In this document: piece after piece, positions 45,612 to 48,924 of the stretch
How positions within the stretch are numbered: the stretch's first letter is position 1
How the letters are laid out: each line of letters starts with the position of its first letter
Assembly (NCBI GenBank): GCA_964431735.1
Contig: CAYSLJ010000034.1
Location: forward strand, 1-48,924
DNA: 48,924 nucleotides
Direction: 5' to 3'
Origin: CALARM01 sp964431735
GTDB lineage: Bacteria > Vulcanimicrobiota > SpSt-956 > JAKJGF01
Translations under genes and position numbers: made by a program
Notes under the pieces: generated by a model
The model's database searches: none
Told to the model about the DNA's origin: nothing
What the model saw: the letters and a program-made list of their open reading frames with translations, nothing else

Positions 45612-46169
45612 CTATTTCATATGTTCTATCAGGATCTTGATACCTATGACAAGTAATATTATACCTCCCATTACACTTACTCTTTTACCGAAAAGTAAGC
45701 CTGCACCTTTACCTATGACCATTCCGAGTAAAGTCATAACAGATGCAACAATTCCTATGACAATAGCAGGAAACCATATGGAAACACGAAGAAGGGCAAG
45801 ACTGAAACCTACTGCAAGTGCATCTATACTGGTGGCAATAGAAAGAACAACCAGTGTCATTCCTTTTGTAGGATCATTATTGTTTTCTTCCTCTTCTTTC
45901 TGAAACGCTTCATGGATCATTTTACCACCTATTAAAGCAAGGAGCAGAAAAGCAATCCAGTGATCATAGTCCTGAATGAATTTCTGAACACTCAGTCCTG
46001 CCAGCCATCCTATGACAGGCATAAGAAACTGAAATAATCCGAAATGAAAACTCAGACGAAAAAATTGCCGGAAAGTTACTTTTTTTAGAACAATACCTGT
46101 ACTTACAGCCACTGCAAAAGCATCCATAGCAAGAGCAAGGGCAAGAAAAAATATAGAAATTAAATCCAA
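45612..46169 (-). CDS. mntP: Manganese efflux pump MntP
   Basis: The protein has 185 residues and six membrane helices, the normal MntP size. The N-terminal repeat contains ALALAMDAFAVAVSTG and the second repeat IATSIDALAVGFSLALL, the inverted duplicated Asp-containing metal motifs of the family. It exports Mn(II). A TTG start with GAGGA upstream is used. No yybP-ykoY riboswitch was recognised in the upstream 180 bp, which is worth noting because many mntP genes have one. Confidence 0.93.
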   Translation of the reverse strand: MDLISIFFLALALAMDAFAVAVSTGIVLKKVTFRQFFRLSFHFGLFQFLMPVIGWLAGLSVQKFIQDYDHWIAFLLLALIGGKMIHEAFQKEEEENNNDPTKGMTLVVLSIATSIDALAVGFSLALLRVSIWFPAIVIGIVASVMTLLGMVIGKGAGLLFGKRVSVMGGIILLVIGIKILIEHMK

Positions 46170-46283
46170 AATAATATCCTCAGTTTATGTATTAATAAGA
46201 AATGTATATTCTATTACTTTCCGACAAATCCTTTTTCTTATGCTCCGTTCCATCACATACCTATATACGTAAGAGATTTTTTC

Positions 46284-46292
46284 TGATATAAT
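46284..46292 (+). promoter_or_regulatory. Extended -10 promoter for the FlhA-like gene
   Basis: TGATATAAT (46284-46292) without a recognisable -35 box, 55 nt before the ATG at 46348. Confidence 0.4.
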
Positions 46293-46347
46293 ATTTTGTA
46301 TATGCATTCCTGAAAAAGAAAGGATTAACTGCAATAGAATAAAGAGC

Positions 46348-48567
46348 ATGAAAAATCAAGAAAAGAAAGTATTTGACCAGATAAATTTAATACTCAATCA
46401 GGAACAATCAAAAAAAGTAACTTCTCATATAAGGGAATCGATAAAAGGAAACCTTTTCCCTGAAAAGAAGGATAATTCTTTTTTTATTTATAATGAAAAG
46501 CTGATAAATCATATTGCAGGTGACCATATTTTGTCCTTTTATCCGGAAAAAAGAGAACTGAAATTGAGTCTTCCCGACTTCTGGGTACTGAATTTCACAT
46601 GTGGACAGGAAAAAAACTTTATAAATCTGACTTCGCCGAAAGGAAGAAAAATCTGTGTTCACGCTTCACAGGCAAAAGATTTATTTATAAAATTCAACTG
46701 TACCTTCAGTTCAATAGCATTTGCTGCCGCTAAAACCTGTAATTCCCTTATGTTATTTGACATAAGAAACTTTAAGATAGAAAGAAATATATTCACTGCT
46801 TTTTCTTCTACTGATTTTAATCTGTACATCAATAAAGAAGTATATAAAAACAGTAATGATGGGAAACAACATAAAAGTATGGCGACAAAATTCATGGAAC
46901 AGGCCATTGATTTACTTCCAGTTCCGGTACTTTCCATAGAAGTAGGGAGGAACCTCTTACCCTTTGTAGACCCCGGTTCAGGAGCAGAACTCCTGGAACG
47001 TATGAATGCAGTAAGAAAATTTATAGCTCTCGAAATGGGTATAATTATTCCACCTGTAAATTTTAGAGATAACCTCCTCTTAGGACATAACAATTATGTA
47101 ATAAAAGTTAAAGGCATAGAAGTCGGGAGAGGAGAAGTAATTCCTGACAGGCTTCTTGCAATAGGGCCGGAACATGCATTAAAGACCCTTGAAGGTACAG
47201 GATGTGCAGATCCTGTTTATTCTATGCCTGCAATATGGATTAAAGAAGATCAGAGAATTAAAGCTGAACCTGCATGTATGGTTTTTGACCCGGTAAATGT
47301 TATAGCAACACAATTTACAGAGGTTACAAGAAACCATGCAGCAGAACTTATAGGCATAGATGAAGTTTTATCACTTCTGGAAAATCTGAAAAAGACCCAT
47401 CCTGTTCTTGTAAGAGAAATATACCCTGAAAGACTTACCCTCGGAGAAATTCATAAAATACTTAAAAATCTGCTGAAAGAAAAAGTCTCTATAAGAAATT
47501 TACCGGAAATACTGGAAAGCCTCAACAATAATATCAGTAATACCAAAAATTCCGATCTTCTCACAGAATATATCAGGGAAAGCCTGTGTGATGTCATAAC
47601 GAGAGAATATGTAATTGAGAAAAATATTATAACTGTTATGGTGCTGGATAAAAAAATAGAAGATATCATGTTAAGAGTAGGACATATTGCAGACTCTAAT
47701 ATATCTATAAACATGTCGCCTGCAATAAAGCAAAAAATCCTGGAACTTCTTCATGAAAGCTCAGTTTTTATGAGACAGAAAGGTTTTCATCCCATAATTA
47801 TGTGCTCCCCATCTGTAAGACCTTTTTTAAGAAAACTTACAGAAAGGGTTATGCCGGAACTGACAATACTTTCCGTTACCAATATAAGCAGAGGAATAAA
47901 CATAAAATATCTGGATGTTATAAGCCTCTCTCATTTGCCGGTGTTAAGACTGGCAAGAAAAATTAAAAACATTTATAACTATATAATAACATCTATTATG
48001 GGGAAAAAAAATAGAAAACAGAACTATAGAGAAGAAAATATAGAAAAGGAAATAAATGATGAAGAAATAGCATCTCTCTCTCTCAAATTTGATAGTACAG
48101 AAGAAGAATCACCTGATTTATTAAAAAAACATAATAATCATGAGACGTCTTCAATAAAGAAAGAACTCAATATCACCGAAGGCAGCCAGTCAATAATGGA
48201 ACAGCAGGTTGAAACATTAATATCCTGGCTTGAAGTAGAAGTAAGCACCAAAATAAAAAAAATAATCCATGAAACAGGAGTGTCTTCCTATGAAGCCTTC
48301 ATGGCTTTAAATGAAACAAAAGGCGATGTGGAAGAATCTATAAATATTATAAAAGCTTCCAGAGACGGAGAAGATGAAAACAGGGGCGAATATAAATATA
48401 ATGACTATCATCATTTACTCTTCGAACCGGAAATATGGCAGAAGATCGATTATATAATGGAAGAAACCCTGTGCAATCTCTCGGAAGCATTCAAAACATT
48501 GATAGAATTTCAGGAAGATGAAGAAGTGGCAGCCAAGGTAATAAAAGAGAGGAGGCAGCAGTTATAA
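46348..48567 (+). CDS. Free-standing FlhA cytoplasmic-domain protein with UBA-like C-terminus
   Basis: The protein has 739 residues. Residues 190-540 match the complete FlhA/SctV cytoplasmic domain: VLSIEVGRNLLPFVDPGSG, a GIIIPPVNFRDNLLL segment, YVIKVKGIEVGRGEV, ERLTLGEIHKILKNLLKE and MCSPSVRPFLRK. The usual eight transmembrane helices are absent; residues 1-185 are soluble-looking and unknown. The C-terminal part has a Lys/Glu-rich linker and UBA-like helical segments (about 629-670, IKKIIHETGVSSYEAFMALNETKGDVEESINIIKA, and about 700-737). FlhA-C is the docking platform for export chaperones and substrates in flagellar/type III secretion. The ATG has only AAGAG upstream. Confidence 0.92.
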   Translation: MKNQEKKVFDQINLILNQEQSKKVTSHIRESIKGNLFPEKKDNSFFIYNEKLINHIAGDHILSFYPEKRELKLSLPDFWVLNFTCGQEKNFINLTSPKGRKICVHASQAKDLFIKFNCTFSSIAFAAAKTCNSLMLFDIRNFKIERNIFTAFSSTDFNLYINKEVYKNSNDGKQHKSMATKFMEQAIDLLPVPVLSIEVGRNLLPFVDPGSGAELLERMNAVRKFIALEMGIIIPPVNFRDNLLLGHNNYVIKVKGIEVGRGEVIPDRLLAIGPEHALKTLEGTGCADPVYSMPAIWIKEDQRIKAEPACMVFDPVNVIATQFTEVTRNHAAELIGIDEVLSLLENLKKTHPVLVREIYPERLTLGEIHKILKNLLKEKVSIRNLPEILESLNNNISNTKNSDLLTEYIRESLCDVITREYVIEKNIITVMVLDKKIEDIMLRVGHIADSNISINMSPAIKQKILELLHESSVFMRQKGFHPIIMCSPSVRPFLRKLTERVMPELTILSVTNISRGINIKYLDVISLSHLPVLRLARKIKNIYNYIITSIMGKKNRKQNYREENIEKEINDEEIASLSLKFDSTEEESPDLLKKHNNHETSSIKKELNITEGSQSIMEQQVETLISWLEVEVSTKIKKIIHETGVSSYEAFMALNETKGDVEESINIIKASRDGEDENRGEYKYNDYHHLLFEPEIWQKIDYIMEETLCNLSEAFKTLIEFQEDEEVAAKVIKERRQQL

Positions 48568-48570
48568 TAA

Positions 48571-48606
48571 TCGTGACACGTGACACGTCATGCAAACACG
48601 TCATGC
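48571..48606. repeat. Heptad tract after the FlhA-like gene
   Basis: CGTGACA/CGTCATG units of period about 7 after the FlhA-like stop. Two 12-bp ACACGTCATGCA units form a local direct repeat at 48584-48606. Confidence 0.6.
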
Positions 48607-48624
48607 AAAAAAAAGAGAAACCTT

Positions 48625-48861
48625 CTATGAAATTTGCAGGCCTTCTAAATCTAATATTCTTTTTTCGTGCTCTTTCAATATATTCATAAGTAAATTATTG
48701 TTTGCCCTGTTCTCCCTGTTCATTTCACTCAGCAATTTAACTATAGTTTTAAAGCTCCTGTCCTGTTCCTGTTCGACTTTATCGAGTCTTTGTTCGACTT
48801 TATCGAATCGTTCATTTAATAGAAACAAATTATCATTTATACTTTTTAAAATATCTTCCAT
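48625..48861 (-). CDS. Small coiled-coil protein
   Basis: A 78-residue acidic-basic helical protein. Two LDKVEQx / FDKVEQR heptads (about residues 19-32) and spaced Leu/Ile positions to the end indicate a continuous coiled coil. The minus strand is preferred: the opposite strand over this interval is hydrophobic shadow sequence. No signal peptide. The ribosome binding site is poor (GGA). Its promoter and the preceding neighbours are outside the window. Confidence 0.65.
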   Translation of the reverse strand: MEDILKSINDNLFLLNERFDKVEQRLDKVEQEQDRSFKTIVKLLSEMNRENRANNNLLMNILKEHEKRILDLEGLQIS

Positions 48862-48924
48862 ATTATAAGTCCGTTGATTTATATTTATGTAAATCTATGT
48901 AACATTACACAAATCTACAGAAAT

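Noticed and set aside
46170..46347. yybP-ykoY manganese riboswitch upstream of mntP
   Set aside because: The conserved GGGGAGUAG-type core and paired helices were not found in the 180-bp upstream region.
48590..48868. Plus-strand frame over the small coiled-coil gene
   Set aside because: Its hydrophobic Phe/Leu/Ser composition is the complement of the coiled-coil sequence, and it begins inside a repeat.

Overview
The window reads as a chromosome segment from a low-GC, probably diderm bacterium. It carries a housekeeping replicative polymerase (dnaE), type IV pilin-like genes, a periplasmic HtrA-type protease, tail-specific proteases, a thioester alpha-2-macroglobulin and an unusual density of Ser/Thr protein kinases. 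Nothing here fixes the phylum. The mix of kinases, zinc-ribbon proteins and derived flagellar/type III domains suggests an uncultivated candidate-phylum lineage, but that is inference. No rRNA, tRNA, CRISPR array, transposase or phage gene was recognised.

Layout. 0.1-4.2 kb (+): HEAT-repeat protein, FGE-sulfatase-fold protein, S41 protease, and a Met/Gly-rich lytic transglycosylase closed by a perfect 40-bp palindromic terminator. 4.2-6.2 kb (-): a ClpX-like AAA+ ATPase followed by a zinc-ribbon membrane protein. 7.0-9.4 kb (+): HtrA protease, a small TTG-start protein and an UlaG-like metallo-hydrolase, the last two behind notable RNA hairpins. 9.8-23.5 kb (+): dnaE, then a signalling block of a kinase-ATPase fusion, a TPR protein with a FliG-N-like segment, a zinc-ribbon kinase with acidic repeats and TPRs, and a tandem pseudokinase-kinase with a C-terminal membrane anchor. 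23.7-32.0 kb: acyl-CoA dehydrogenase (-), GAF/PAS histidine kinase (+), three minor-pilin-type genes (+) and a hybrid receiver-PAS-kinase-receiver protein (-). 32.3-34.4 kb: a secreted protein and an unknown gene bracketed by inverted repeats. 34.5-39.0 kb (-): alpha-2-macroglobulin with a GspG-like insert. 40-48.9 kb: a three-repeat protein behind a perfect consensus promoter, an S41 protease, RidA, a Thg1-like polymerase with an apparent CTG start, an NTT/MFS transporter, MntP, a free-standing FlhA cytoplasmic-domain protein with UBA-like C-terminal helices, and a small coiled-coil protein.

Most intergenic regions are filled with degenerate 7-bp tandem repeats built on GTGANNN/GTAACNN (for example GTGACGC, GTAACGC, GTGAATA, CTCACTG). 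Several tracts lie inside small inverted-repeat elements of at least three sequence families that recur in both orientations. The layout recalls the short tandem repeats of filamentous cyanobacteria, but here they are coupled to MITE-like ends.

Functionally, the most distinctive points are: (1) flagellar/type III export modules outside their usual context (a soluble FlhA-C protein and a FliG-N-like segment in a TPR protein) together with two low-complexity, signal-less proteins that could be export substrates; (2) a JAK-like tandem pseudokinase-kinase among other kinases; and (3) a GspG pseudopilin-like domain inserted in an alpha-2-macroglobulin. Links between these are hypotheses.
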